In this document: positions 44,499 through 53,010 of the stretch, one piece after another
Position numbering within the stretch: the first letter of the stretch is position 1
Layout: each line of letters starts with the position of its first letter
Origin: Calditrichota bacterium
GTDB taxonomy: Bacteria; CLD3
NCBI GenBank assembly: GCA_008501735.1
Contig: QQUF01000022.1
Location: 1-64,000 of the forward strand
Length of the DNA: 64,000 nt
Direction of reading: 5' to 3'
Notes under the pieces: generated by a model
Seen by the model: only the letters and a program-made list of their open reading frames with translations
Told to the model about the DNA's origin: nothing
The model's database searches: none
Made by a program: the position numbers and the translations under genes

Positions 44499-45931
44499 AG
44501 TTTTTCGTACTTTTTAATTTCTTGGTCGTATTTGCTTGTCTTTTCAGAATTCTTACGAGACTTCAAAATCGAAATTGCCTTGTCATAAAGTTCCTGTTCT
44601 GCATAAATTTTCACAAGGTAAAGTGAGTTAATCTGACCTTTTGAATCAAGCGAAGGTTTTGTTTTTTTCGGTTCAATTTTCTTAGGTTCTTCTCCACTAA
44701 TTTTTGGCTCGAAAAGTTCTTCAACACTTTCTTCTTCGAAATTGATAAAATCTTCGGAATACTCTTCTGTTTCCTCCTCTTGAAGTGCCTCACCAAGAAC
44801 AGACTTAAAATCTTCTGGATTTCCAAGCCCAAAATTTTCGTCAGGAATTTCGTCTGTAACTTTTGAGTCTAAAGGTGGAAGTTCTGATGAATCTTCCAAA
44901 TCTTCTTCTGACTCTTCTTCTGAAAGTTCTTCCAACTTTTCAGAATTCTGGGTTTCCTTTGCCTCACTAATTGCTTTCAATCGCTCAAGTCGTTTTGCTT
45001 GCAAAAGTTTCGCTTCCTCGACTTTGTCAGAATCCGAAACAACTTCCTGTTTTTCCTCTTCGAGAGGTGGAAGTTCATCGTCGTCAACAGAAAATTCATC
45101 TTCTTCAAAAGCCTCAGGTAATTCGTAAACATCAGTTTCAGTGGTTTCTAGCGACTCTTCAACAAGTTTTTCTAAAGGAGGAAGTTCGTCATCGTCAATT
45201 GAAAGTTCATCTTCTTCAAAGGTTTCAGAAAGTTCATAGACATCAGTTTCGGTAGCTTCTAAAGGCTCTTTCCCAACTTTGTCTAAAGGAGGAAGTTCGT
45301 CGTCAACAGAAATTATTTCTTCTTCAAAAATTTCAGGAGGTGTTAAAGGCTCTTCTTGTTTGCGACCAATATTTTTAAGACGAGCAAGTATTTTTGTTTG
45401 AGCGTCTTGAGCATCTTCAACTTTTTCGATTTCTCCAATTGGTTTTTCTAAAATCTCTTTTGTCGCAACGTTTGAAGATTCTTGGAAAGCAGAAGATTTG
45501 TCTTCGATTAAACTGTCTAACCCAGCTGCGACCTCGAAATTTTTGATTTCTCTCGCATACTTTTGATTAAATCTATCTTTTTGTAAAGCATTGCGAAAGG
45601 CTTCAAGTGCTAAAGAATTATTGGCTGTTTTTTTATAAATTATCGCTTCTAACTCAAAGGTCATTGCAAGAGTTGGAGCTATCTTTTTAAGTTCTTCAAG
45701 TTCCTTTAAGGCTTCTTCATAATTTCTTGTTTTGATAAGAGCGTTCACCAAAACAATTCTCGTCGAAATGTTTTCAGGTTCTTTGCTTAAAAGAAGCGAG
45801 CAGTTAAACTTCGCCTCTTCGAAAAGTTCCATTTTCAGATAGTTGTCAGCCAATCTACCTAAAAGTAGAGAGCTTGGATTTGCCTTAATTAACTCCGTTA
45901 GGATTTCAATTTCTTTGACCAAATTCGGCAT
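44456..45931 (-). CDS. TPR protein with acidic tandem repeats
   Basis: The 491-residue protein has TPR-like helices at residues about 1-130 (LLGRLADNYLKMELFEEAKF, NYEEALKELEELKK) and again at about 415-480 (YLVKIYAEQELYDKAI). Between them is a long acidic region (about 150-400) with an approximately 38-residue repeat containing TDVYEL, FEEDE and DDELPPL. Clear units carry DDELPPL near residues 210, 248 and 285, and a diverged one (SSELPPLDS) lies near 349. There is no signal peptide, so it is probably cytoplasmic. The function is unknown; a scaffold for operon partners is possible. Confidence 0.8.
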   Translation of the reverse strand: MPNLVKEIEILTELIKANPSSLLLGRLADNYLKMELFEEAKFNCSLLLSKEPENISTRIVLVNALIKTRNYEEALKELEELKKIAPTLAMTFELEAIIYKKTANNSLALEAFRNALQKDRFNQKYAREIKNFEVAAGLDSLIEDKSSAFQESSNVATKEILEKPIGEIEKVEDAQDAQTKILARLKNIGRKQEEPLTPPEIFEEEIISVDDELPPLDKVGKEPLEATETDVYELSETFEEDELSIDDDELPPLEKLVEESLETTETDVYELPEAFEEDEFSVDDDELPPLEEEKQEVVSDSDKVEEAKLLQAKRLERLKAISEAKETQNSEKLEELSEEESEEDLEDSSELPPLDSKVTDEIPDENFGLGNPEDFKSVLGEALQEEETEEYSEDFINFEEESVEELFEPKISGEEPKKIEPKKTKPSLDSKGQINSLYLVKIYAEQELYDKAISILKSRKNSEKTSKYDQEIKKYEKLWKELQEAEGKKKK

Positions 45932-45954
45932 AAAAAATATTTAGAACCTATCTT

Positions 45955-46821
45955 TTAGATGTTGTCTTTTGAAAAAAGAAAGTTTGATCCAACAGTTTTA
46001 CCTGAATTCAAATTAACCGTTTTTGTTTCACCATCAACTTTAACCTGTACAAACCAAAGGTCTTCAGAATGTGAAAGGTAAATGTAATAATTTCCTTTTG
46101 GAAGTGGTGTGTCAGCACTGTTTTCAAAAGTAAAAGAAAACTTACTTCCTCTTTTCCCTTTGATTGAAGTTTCTTTTAGCGAGTGAGCAAGAATCAAGTT
46201 TCTAAGCCTTGTGTTATATTCATCAACTGTTTTTTGAATATTGACTCCACCACCAGTTTCTGTTCCGTCTTTTAATTGCTCGTCTATTTTTTTTCTTTTT
46301 TCGATAATGTTTGTAATTTGTCTAACGATTCCTGAAAGTTCGCCAAGAAAGAATTTTTCAGCTTCTTTCTTTACTTCTGGAGCAAGTCCGATACTACTTG
46401 AGTAAGTTTCCAAATATTTTGAAAAAAGTTTTGGGTCACTTCCTGCTTGAACAGTAGTTTCAAATTTTTTAAAAAGAACGTTATCGAATTTTTTTCTAGC
46501 TTCTGGAGCTTGTTTGGTTTTTTCTAATTTTTTCCAAAGTCTTTGCCTTTCGTTTTCAAGTTTCTCGTCTTCTGCAATAAGCAAAGCTCTTAGCGAGTCG
46601 CCTTGTTCGGCAGAATTTGCGATTAAATCTTTAAACTGCTGACGTAATTTTTCGATTTCAGAAGAGATTTCAGGTTTGATTAGGTAAACTTTTTTATTTA
46701 AAATCTCACTATCAGTGCTTGGAACTGAACCGCTAATTGTTCCTTTTTGAGTTTCCTCATCTCCACAAGCAAACAAAAGTATTCCTGAAAAAAGAGTTAA
46801 GATTAAGTTTCTAAGAGTCAT
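45955..46821 (-). CDS. Lipoprotein of unknown function with coiled-coil region
   Basis: The 288-residue protein has a lipobox ending LLFACGD (Cys19). A short beta-like part follows (KGTISGSV, KVYLIKPEISSEI), and then a highly charged helical stretch, about 55-200, likely a coiled coil (LRQQFKDLIANSAEQGD, DEKLENERQRLWKKLEK). The C-terminus is beta-like again (LPKGNYYIYLSHSEDLWFVQV). The end segments resemble carboxypeptidase-regulatory or Ig-like modules with a helical insertion. The role is unknown. It lies 14 bases after the phosphotransferase gene. Confidence 0.7.
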   Translation of the reverse strand: MTLRNLILTLFSGILLFACGDEETQKGTISGSVPSTDSEILNKKVYLIKPEISSEIEKLRQQFKDLIANSAEQGDSLRALLIAEDEKLENERQRLWKKLEKTKQAPEARKKFDNVLFKKFETTVQAGSDPKLFSKYLETYSSSIGLAPEVKKEAEKFFLGELSGIVRQITNIIEKRKKIDEQLKDGTETGGGVNIQKTVDEYNTRLRNLILAHSLKETSIKGKRGSKFSFTFENSADTPLPKGNYYIYLSHSEDLWFVQVKVDGETKTVNLNSGKTVGSNFLFSKDNI

Positions 46822-46835
46822 TTAGGTAGTGCTCC

Positions 46836-48434
46836 TCAATTTGAATTGAATAAAATTAAACTTTTTGGTATTTCTTTAAAAGTAGGAACTAAAAGTTCAA
46901 AATCTCTCGAATCGGCTTCACATCGAATTGAGTAAACTTTTCCGTCGTACTCAAAAAGAAACTCAATTAAAGAAATTTCTCTTCCGCTTCGCCACTTTTT
47001 GTAAGTAACAAAATTGAAATTTACACCATTAAAGAAAAATATATCTTCTTTAATTTTGGCTTTTGTTATTTTTTCTAAATTTAACTCCTCATTTGCCTCT
47101 CCCCAAAAATAAATTGAAATTTTGGAAGCTGCATCTTTGAACTCCCAAAATTGAGCCAATTTTTCTTCACCTCTAAACTTTCCATTTTTTCTCCAACCAA
47201 TAGGGTACCTTAAGGAAAATCTGTGATTCCGTGAAATAAAGAGTTCGTCTAAAGGTAGCGACTCACCATCTTCTTCTGACTCAGGAAGTTCAAACGAAAA
47301 AGTATTGAACATTTGCTCAAACTCAGGCAAAAATTGCTGTGAATACTCAGAAGGGCATTGAAAATTAACGATGAGTTTGTGGTCAGAAAAGTCAAAGACG
47401 TAAACAATTTTTCTTAATTTATCTTCAGCTTGGTTATTAAAATACTCAAGTTTGTAAGTTGAAATTCCGTTAATTTCAATAATCTTATCAGAAATTTTCG
47501 CAGAGTTTTCAAAAAATAAATCTGTTTTCTTCGTCTTAAGGGTCTCCTTAAACTCTTCAAGTTTGTGAATATTTCTAATGTTTTGAATGCTAAAAAATGC
47601 CATTTGTGAACGAGCGGAGGAAACTGAAATTATATTTTTGAAAAACCGAATTTCAACAAAGGCTCTTGTTGAGTCGTTTAGATCAGGAAAAGCCATTTCT
47701 GTTGCTTTCCAACTTTTGTTTCTTTCAAATGTCACTCCAACTTCTTCATTCACGTAAGTTTCAAAAATAGTTTCGCCCTTCTCTTCTAAATTTTTGTTGT
47801 AAACCTCAAAAATTTTTTCAGTTTCTGATTTCTCTTGGGCAAAGCTTTGGGCTGTGAAACAGGTTAGAAACAAAAGCAAAAGAGTTTTTGCAATTTTTTC
47901 TGCTTCAAGTGTTTTTAAAAAAAGTTTTGTGTAGGAAAATGTTGAGGCTAAAATCAAAACTGCTCCAATGTAAACGAAAATTATTCCTATTTCGGGTTTA
48001 TTCAAAATATAAAAAATCACAACAAGCACGAAAATATTTACAGTAACCTTACCAAGCATATTCGAAGAAATAACGCTTTTCCTTTTTCCAAAGACAAAAA
48101 TAGAGGCAATAATTATTCCAATATCTCTTGCAAGAAGAATTCCAAAGAACCAAATTGGAATCGGGTTTACTCGGTAAAGTGCCAAGTAACCCAAAACAAA
48201 AATTGCACAGAGTTTGTCAGCAACAGGATCAATGATTTTCCCAAATTCTGAGACTTGATTTAATTTACGGGCAAAATATCCATCAAGAAAGTCTGTCAAC
48301 CCTCCAAGAAAGACAAAAAACAAAGCGTAATAATTTCCCGTTTCCGTTTCCCAAGAAAGAAAATAAAGTAGAGGTGGAATCAGCAAAATTCGGCTGAAAC
48401 TAAGAAAATTGGAAATATTTAAAATCTTACCCAA
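46836..48434 (-). CDS. CDP-alcohol phosphatidyltransferase fused to an exported domain
   Basis: Residues about 1-185 are a CDP-alcohol phosphotransferase (PgsA-like) with the full signature: DFLDGYFARK, then EFGKIIDPVADK, matching D-x2-DG-x2-AR-x8-G-x3-D-x3-D. About 30 residues later a second signal-peptide-like stretch appears (KTLLLLFLTCFTAQSFAQE). The remaining 320 residues are soluble, with two similar halves: GVTFERNKSWKATEM near 230, and RFSLRYPIGWRKNGKFRG further on. They resemble PsbP/MOG1-like secreted domains. PgsA-type enzymes make phosphatidylglycerol phosphate at the inner membrane; here a periplasmic module is tied to it. The second half could also be a separately made protein joined by loss of a stop. 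Confidence 0.85.
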   Translation of the reverse strand: MGKILNISNFLSFSRILLIPPLLYFLSWETETGNYYALFFVFLGGLTDFLDGYFARKLNQVSEFGKIIDPVADKLCAIFVLGYLALYRVNPIPIWFFGILLARDIGIIIASIFVFGKRKSVISSNMLGKVTVNIFVLVVIFYILNKPEIGIIFVYIGAVLILASTFSYTKLFLKTLEAEKIAKTLLLLFLTCFTAQSFAQEKSETEKIFEVYNKNLEEKGETIFETYVNEEVGVTFERNKSWKATEMAFPDLNDSTRAFVEIRFFKNIISVSSARSQMAFFSIQNIRNIHKLEEFKETLKTKKTDLFFENSAKISDKIIEINGISTYKLEYFNNQAEDKLRKIVYVFDFSDHKLIVNFQCPSEYSQQFLPEFEQMFNTFSFELPESEEDGESLPLDELFISRNHRFSLRYPIGWRKNGKFRGEEKLAQFWEFKDAASKISIYFWGEANEELNLEKITKAKIKEDIFFFNGVNFNFVTYKKWRSGREISLIEFLFEYDGKVYSIRCEADSRDFELLVPTFKEIPKSLILFNSN

Positions 48435-48469
48435 AGTCTTTTGTCAAATTCAGAAATTAAAAGTTCAGA

Positions 48470-48520
48470 ATTGCCGACTTTAGTCGGTTAGGGAATACAA
48501 AACCGACTAAAGTCGGCAAT
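48470..48520. repeat. Palindromic repeat, type A copy 2
   Basis: Perfect 20-base inverted repeat: left arm ATTGCCGACTTTAGTCGGTT at 48470-48489, right arm 48501-48520. Each arm contains its own CCGAC/GTCGG mini-hairpin. It is clearly related to the element at 8987-9042. Confidence 0.88.
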
Positions 48521-48546
48521 CCATTTCGTTTGAGAATAGAAAACAA

Positions 48547-48596
48547 GAGCACAGCCTTTAGCTGTTTGCAATACTAACAGCCTAAAGGCTGTGCTC
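48547..48596. repeat. Palindromic repeat, type A-prime
   Basis: Left arm GAGCACAGCCTTTAGCTGTT (48547-48566) and right arm 48576-48596 pair with one missing base. It has the same plan as the type A element (outer arm, inner TTTA hairpin) but a different sequence. It lies 18 bases behind the stop codon of the reductase gene. Confidence 0.85.
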
Positions 48597-48614
48597 CTAA
48601 AATTGTTTAAGAAT

Positions 48615-49796
48615 TTATCCTAAAAATATCTTTGTTACTTCCCAAATTAGTTTTGGTTGGAAACGAACTGCTGTTTTAAAAACATTAAACAAAGTTCTTT
48701 TTTCGGGAGGCATTTTGACAAGAATTTCAGCAGTTTGGTTAAGTTGTCCGTCAGTTAATTTTGCCGTAAACTCTTTAACTTTGTAAAACCTGTCGTTTAG
48801 TTTGCCGACAGTTTTTTTCCACTCTTTGTCGTAATTTGAAAGCATCTTTTTAGAAACATCGTTTTTACGAATCGCTTCACCGATTACTTTTCCAGCGATT
48901 CTTCCTGCTTTCATTGCGTTGACAATTCCTCCACCAGTCATTGGGTTTACTTGGTGAGCAGTGTCTCCGACAAGAACAATTCCGTTTCCAGAAAGTTCAC
49001 TCATACTTTCGGTACAAGGAACACCACCAAGTGTAGTTGTAATTTCAGAAGCATTAGGAAATTTTTCTGCTATGTACTCGTCAAGATATTTTTTTGGGGA
49101 TTTTTTGCCTGAGTATTTTCCTGAAATTCCGATTCCAACGTTTGCTTGTCCGTCACCTTTAGGAAAAACCCAAATGTAACCTCCAGGACATTTTTCAGTT
49201 GAAAGGAAAAAATCTATAACACCGTCTTTTACGTCAATGTTTGCGAGGTGAGCTTGGTAACAAGTTTCCATATCTTTCATTTTTATCACAGTCTTGAAAC
49301 CTGCCCAACGACCAACTCTTCCCTCAACTCCATCAGCAGCAACAACAACTTTTGCTTTGACTGTTCGCTCTTCTTCCGATTGATAACGATATTTTACACC
49401 ACTTACATAGTCTCCGTCAAAAGTCAGTCCCGTAACATAACTTCTTGTTTGAATTTTTGCACCAGAACGAATCGCCATCAAAGCAAGTTCTTGGTCAAAC
49501 ATTTTTCTGTGAAGAACGTAACCCGAGCCTTCTGCTGAAGATTCAACGATTGTTCCGTTTGGAGAAATAAGTCTGAATGTTTTTACAGTCGAAGCAATCA
49601 TCGGCATTCCGTCAGGATTCGGAATAAATTCCTTCAAACCTGCTCCACCAACAGCTTCACCACATCTTACAGGAATTCCAATTTCTCTGTCTTTTTCTAA
49701 AACAAGTACTTTTAAACCTTCCTCGGCAGCAAATTTCGCAGCCATAGTTCCACCTGGTCCACCGCCAACTACGACAACATCAAATTCTTCTTGCAA
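48615..49796 (-). CDS. Geranylgeranyl reductase-family FAD oxidoreductase
   Basis: The 393-residue protein has an N-terminal FAD-binding Rossmann motif VVVGGGPGGTMAAK and a GEAVGGAGLKEF active-site-like segment. It also has LVGDTAHQVNPMTGGGIVNAM, the second FAD-contact motif of this family. Relatives reduce isoprenoid double bonds in membrane lipids, quinones or chlorophyll side chains. The start is TTG at 49796, and no better ATG precedes the FAD motif. The ferredoxin gene 24 bases upstream is a likely electron donor, as reported for some archaeal relatives. The substrate here is unknown; menaquinone side chain is one guess. Confidence 0.87.
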   Translation of the reverse strand: MQEEFDVVVVGGGPGGTMAAKFAAEEGLKVLVLEKDREIGIPVRCGEAVGGAGLKEFIPNPDGMPMIASTVKTFRLISPNGTIVESSAEGSGYVLHRKMFDQELALMAIRSGAKIQTRSYVTGLTFDGDYVSGVKYRYQSEEERTVKAKVVVAADGVEGRVGRWAGFKTVIKMKDMETCYQAHLANIDVKDGVIDFFLSTEKCPGGYIWVFPKGDGQANVGIGISGKYSGKKSPKKYLDEYIAEKFPNASEITTTLGGVPCTESMSELSGNGIVLVGDTAHQVNPMTGGGIVNAMKAGRIAGKVIGEAIRKNDVSKKMLSNYDKEWKKTVGKLNDRFYKVKEFTAKLTDGQLNQTAEILVKMPPEKRTLFNVFKTAVRFQPKLIWEVTKIFLG

Positions 49797-49820
49797 ACTA
49801 AATACCTTTTTGTTTTTGTT

Positions 49821-49994
49821 CTATTCCGCTTTATACAGAACTTCAATTGGACAAATTTTTATACACATATCACAATCAATACAAATTTCGTGAACAACCG
49901 CAATGTGAGAGTCTGAAAGTTCGATACAATCTACTGGACAAACTCCAACACAAGTTCCGCAGAAGTCGCATTTATCTTGTTTAATGCCAATCAC
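49821..49994 (-). CDS. Dicluster 4Fe-4S ferredoxin (57 residues)
   Basis: This short gene was found by reading the minus strand upstream of the reductase. It encodes 57 residues with two iron-sulfur motifs, CDFCGTCVGVCP and CIDCDMCIKICP, each giving four Cys for a 4Fe-4S cluster. The start is GTG at 49994: an in-frame TAA lies directly before it, and AAAGG sits about 7 bases upstream. It ends 24 bases before the geranylgeranyl reductase-family gene, so the two form a pair. It is expected to carry electrons in the cytoplasm. Confidence 0.88.
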   Translation of the reverse strand: MIGIKQDKCDFCGTCVGVCPVDCIELSDSHIAVVHEICIDCDMCIKICPIEVLYKAE

Positions 49995-50194
49995 TTAAAT
50001 GCCTTTGCTAAATTTTTCAATTACTCTATTCAATTAGGGTGCAAAATATAAGTTAAACTTTAAAGAAATTGCATAAGTTTAAGGCTTTTTTTTGAAAATT
50101 GAAAATTTATTCTAATCTCTTTTTTACAGTTGTAAAAGAATTTTCTATATTGGGCAAATTTCTGATTAGAAAAAATTAAGAGATTGAATAAAAA
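49995..50194. promoter_or_regulatory. Divergent promoter region, ferredoxin / nuclease genes
   Basis: This 200-base A+T-rich gap separates the minus-strand ferredoxin pair from the plus-strand nuclease group. No clear coding frame or strong palindrome was found. Promoters for both directions must lie here, but I cannot mark the boxes reliably. Confidence 0.4.
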
Positions 50195-50536
50195 ATGTAC
50201 ACTTACAGAGCAAAAGTAACAAGAGTTGTTGACGGAGACACGGTTGATGTTAACGTTGATTTAGGTTTCGGAGTTTTTTCAAGACAAAGATTTCGTTTGG
50301 CAGAAATTGACGCTCCCGAAACTCACCGAAGGAAAAAAGATAGTGAAGAGTATAAAGCAGGAATGAAAAGTAAAGAATGGTTGGAATCAAAAGTCTTGGA
50401 AACTGAAATCATTGTCAAAACAAACAAAGACAAAAAAGGTGCTTACGGAAGATACATTGCTCACCTTTTTCTTAAAGACGAAGAAACCTCCCTAAACAAT
50501 CAAATGTTAGAGCTCGGACTCGCAAAAAAATACTAA
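50195..50536 (+). CDS. Thermonuclease (SNase)-family nuclease
   Basis: The 113-residue protein covers the SNase core: RVVDGDTVDV with the calcium-binding Asp, RFRLAEIDAPETH with one catalytic Arg, and KKGAYGRYIAHLFL with the second. Staphylococcal nuclease has about 150 residues plus a signal peptide; here there is no signal peptide and the C-terminal part is short, so the enzyme is compact and perhaps cytoplasmic. It precedes the E1-alpha gene by 13 bases. Confidence 0.87.
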   Translation: MYTYRAKVTRVVDGDTVDVNVDLGFGVFSRQRFRLAEIDAPETHRRKKDSEEYKAGMKSKEWLESKVLETEIIVKTNKDKKGAYGRYIAHLFLKDEETSLNNQMLELGLAKKY

Positions 50537-50549
50537 AAATGAGGACTCA

Positions 50550-51566
50550 ATGGCAGATTTTAAATTGACCAAAATCGCAGCAAAATACAAAATCAAAACA
50601 AAGTCAAGTCTCAGCCGTGAACGGAAACTTGAACTTTACCACTTTATGCTTTTGACAAGAGCTTTAGACGACAGAATCGCAAATCTGTATCGACAAAGCA
50701 AAGTTTTTGGTGGAGTTTACGGAGGAAGAGGTGAAGAAGCAACCGCAGTTGGTGCGACTTTCGCTCTTGAAAAAGATGACGTAATTGCTCCAATGATTCG
50801 AAATGCAGGAGCTCTTTATGTCAAAGGACTTGACCCAAAAAGATTTCTCGCAAACTTTCTCGGAAAAGTTACAGGACCAAGCAAAGGTAAAGACGGAAAC
50901 ACTCACTTTGGTGACTTGGAACTTGGAATTTTTGCTCCGATTTCTATGCTTTCAGCAATGATTCCAACTTGTTGTGGAGCTGCAATGACTTTCAAAATGC
51001 GAGGCGAAAAACGTGTCGCATTAACTTGGACAGGCGACGGAGCTTCAAGTCTTGGAGATTTTCACGAAGGAATAAATCTTGCGGCTGTTCAAAATCTTCC
51101 GCTTGTTCTTTTCATTCAAAACAATCAGTACGCTTACTCAACTCCAACAAGACTGAATTGCGTTGCAAAAGACTTTGTTGACAAAGCTGTTGGCTACGGA
51201 ATTGAAGGAGTTCAAGTTGACGGAAACGATGTTTTGGCAGTTTACGAAGTAGCTAAAAAAGCAATCGATAAAGCAAGAAACGGAGGAGGTCCTACTTTAA
51301 TCGAATCAATTACGATGCGAATGAAAGGACATGCAGAACACGACGACTTTTTCTACGTTCCAAAAGACTTTTACAACGAATGGCTGAAAAAAGACCCTAT
51401 TGTTCGTTTTGAAAATTATTTGCACGAAAATGAAAATGTTACTTTAGACGAGTTCCAAAAACTAAATGACAAAGTAAAAGACATTGTTGACGAAGCCGAA
51501 AAATTTGCCTTAGAAAGTCCTTACCCTGTTGGTGAAGACGCAGCAAAAGGTGTTTACGCAGATTAG
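50550..51566 (+). CDS. Thiamine diphosphate-dependent dehydrogenase E1 component, alpha subunit
   Basis: The 338-residue protein has the alpha-subunit pattern: LYHFMLLTRALDDRI at the start, GGRGEEATAVGATFAL, the thiamine diphosphate motif GDGASSLGDFHEGIN ending in NNQYAYSTP, and MRMKGHAEHDD later. Pyruvate or branched-chain 2-oxoacid dehydrogenases need a beta subunit, which is normally encoded next door; here the following gene is a WD40 lipoprotein instead. The substrate (pyruvate, branched-chain acid or acetoin) cannot be told apart by eye. Confidence 0.88.
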   Translation: MADFKLTKIAAKYKIKTKSSLSRERKLELYHFMLLTRALDDRIANLYRQSKVFGGVYGGRGEEATAVGATFALEKDDVIAPMIRNAGALYVKGLDPKRFLANFLGKVTGPSKGKDGNTHFGDLELGIFAPISMLSAMIPTCCGAAMTFKMRGEKRVALTWTGDGASSLGDFHEGINLAAVQNLPLVLFIQNNQYAYSTPTRLNCVAKDFVDKAVGYGIEGVQVDGNDVLAVYEVAKKAIDKARNGGGPTLIESITMRMKGHAEHDDFFYVPKDFYNEWLKKDPIVRFENYLHENENVTLDEFQKLNDKVKDIVDEAEKFALESPYPVGEDAAKGVYAD

Positions 51567-51582
51567 ACTAAAAGAATTAAAA

Positions 51583-53001
51583 ATGCACAAAAAAATTATA
51601 GTTTTCCTTAGTTTGACTTTCCTTCTTTCTTGTTCGGAATACTCCGAAAGCCAAACCTCAAACTTAACAGCTCCACAAAATCTCAAAATCAATCAACTTT
51701 CAGAAACAGAAGTTACTCTTAGTTGGGATTACGAATACCCGAATTTTAAAACAATTCCTGAAATCCAAAAATTTCATTCTGAATTCTTAGGTTTTAAAAT
51801 TGAGAGAAAAACTAACGAATTAGAGTTCACTGAAATCGTTCGCCTTAACGGAGACGTTGTAACTTTTAATGACTCTGGTTTAGTAGGCAGTAATTCTTAC
51901 ACCTACAAAATTTCTGCTTTAACAGAAGCAAATTCGGTTTCAAGTGAACCGCTAAAAATTGCTTACGAGCCTTTTGGTTACGAATTAGGTTGGACTGGAA
52001 ATCACCAAGCAGGAGTTCGAGCTGGAGTTTTTAGCCCTGACAATTCTTCAATTCTGACAGGAAGCGACAAAGGAGAAATTAAACTTTGGAACTCCCAAAC
52101 TGGCGAAATCAGATGGCAGAAAAAATTTCCACTAATAAGTCGCTCTGTTCGTTTCAGCTTTGACGGAACAAAAGTAATTGTAAACTCAGGGGAAAGAATT
52201 ATCGTTTTACGAACTTCTAACGGAACTTTACTTTGGGAAAAAAGTCATTCAGTTGAAACTTTACTTTGGGAAGTTTTCCCGAGCCACGACAACACAAAAG
52301 TTGTTTCTTGCGGAACAGATAAATTCGTTAGAGTTTGGAACTTAGCTGACGGAACTTTGCTCTGGGAACACGAACACGAAAAAGTTGTAAACACTTGCGA
52401 ATTCAGCCCTGACGATTCCAAAGTTGCAACAGGAACAGGAGTTGGAGTTCAAGAAGGCAAAGTCAAAGTTTTCGACTCTGAAAACGGAAACTTGCTTTGG
52501 GAAGGTGAACACGGAGAACTCGTTTTTTCAATTGCTTTCAGTCCTGACGGAACAAGATTTGCTTCAACTGGACACGACAGTTTAGTCAAAGTTTGGGACT
52601 CTGAAAACGGAAATTTATTTTGGGAAGGTCAGCACCAAAACTTAGGCTTCCAAGTAAATTTTAGCCACGACGGCAAAAAATTAACAACTGCAAGTGAAGA
52701 CAGACACGTTCGAGTTTGGGACGTTGAAACAGGAAATGAAGATTGGAAAGCATTTCAAGGCGAACACGTTTGGTCAGCTTCATTCAGTTCAGACGGCACA
52801 AAAGTGGTAGCAGGTAGTTTTGACAACAGGTTCAAGGTTTGGAAAGCAAAAAACGGTTTCACTTTTTGGGAAGGCGGAACTCATGACCACTTAGTTTTTG
52901 CAACTTCTTTTAATTCTGACGATTCACAAATTCTTTCGACTAGTTACGATGCGAAACTAAAAGTTTGGAATGCAAGAAAAATGTGGAGTGTTGTTGAGTG
53001 A
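51583..53001 (+). CDS. Lipoprotein with FnIII domain and WD40-type propeller
   Basis: The frame is open from 51529, inside the E1-alpha gene, but the ATG at 51583 begins a clear lipoprotein signal (VFLSLTFLLSCSEY) and was chosen. The mature protein, about 455 residues, has a fibronectin type III domain (about 33-125, APQNLKINQLSETEVTLSWD). At least seven WD40-like repeats follow, with units such as FSPDGTRFASTGHDSLVKVWD and SENGNLLWEG. It is anchored outside the cytoplasm and probably a binding platform. No enzyme motif is seen. Confidence 0.87.
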   Translation: MHKKIIVFLSLTFLLSCSEYSESQTSNLTAPQNLKINQLSETEVTLSWDYEYPNFKTIPEIQKFHSEFLGFKIERKTNELEFTEIVRLNGDVVTFNDSGLVGSNSYTYKISALTEANSVSSEPLKIAYEPFGYELGWTGNHQAGVRAGVFSPDNSSILTGSDKGEIKLWNSQTGEIRWQKKFPLISRSVRFSFDGTKVIVNSGERIIVLRTSNGTLLWEKSHSVETLLWEVFPSHDNTKVVSCGTDKFVRVWNLADGTLLWEHEHEKVVNTCEFSPDDSKVATGTGVGVQEGKVKVFDSENGNLLWEGEHGELVFSIAFSPDGTRFASTGHDSLVKVWDSENGNLFWEGQHQNLGFQVNFSHDGKKLTTASEDRHVRVWDVETGNEDWKAFQGEHVWSASFSSDGTKVVAGSFDNRFKVWKAKNGFTFWEGGTHDHLVFATSFNSDDSQILSTSYDAKLKVWNARKMWSVVE

Positions 53002-53010
53002 GCTAAAAAA

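Noticed and set aside
48435-48614. Insertion sequence remnant
   Set aside because: The gap has two palindromic repeats but no transposase-like frame and no target duplication that I could recognise.
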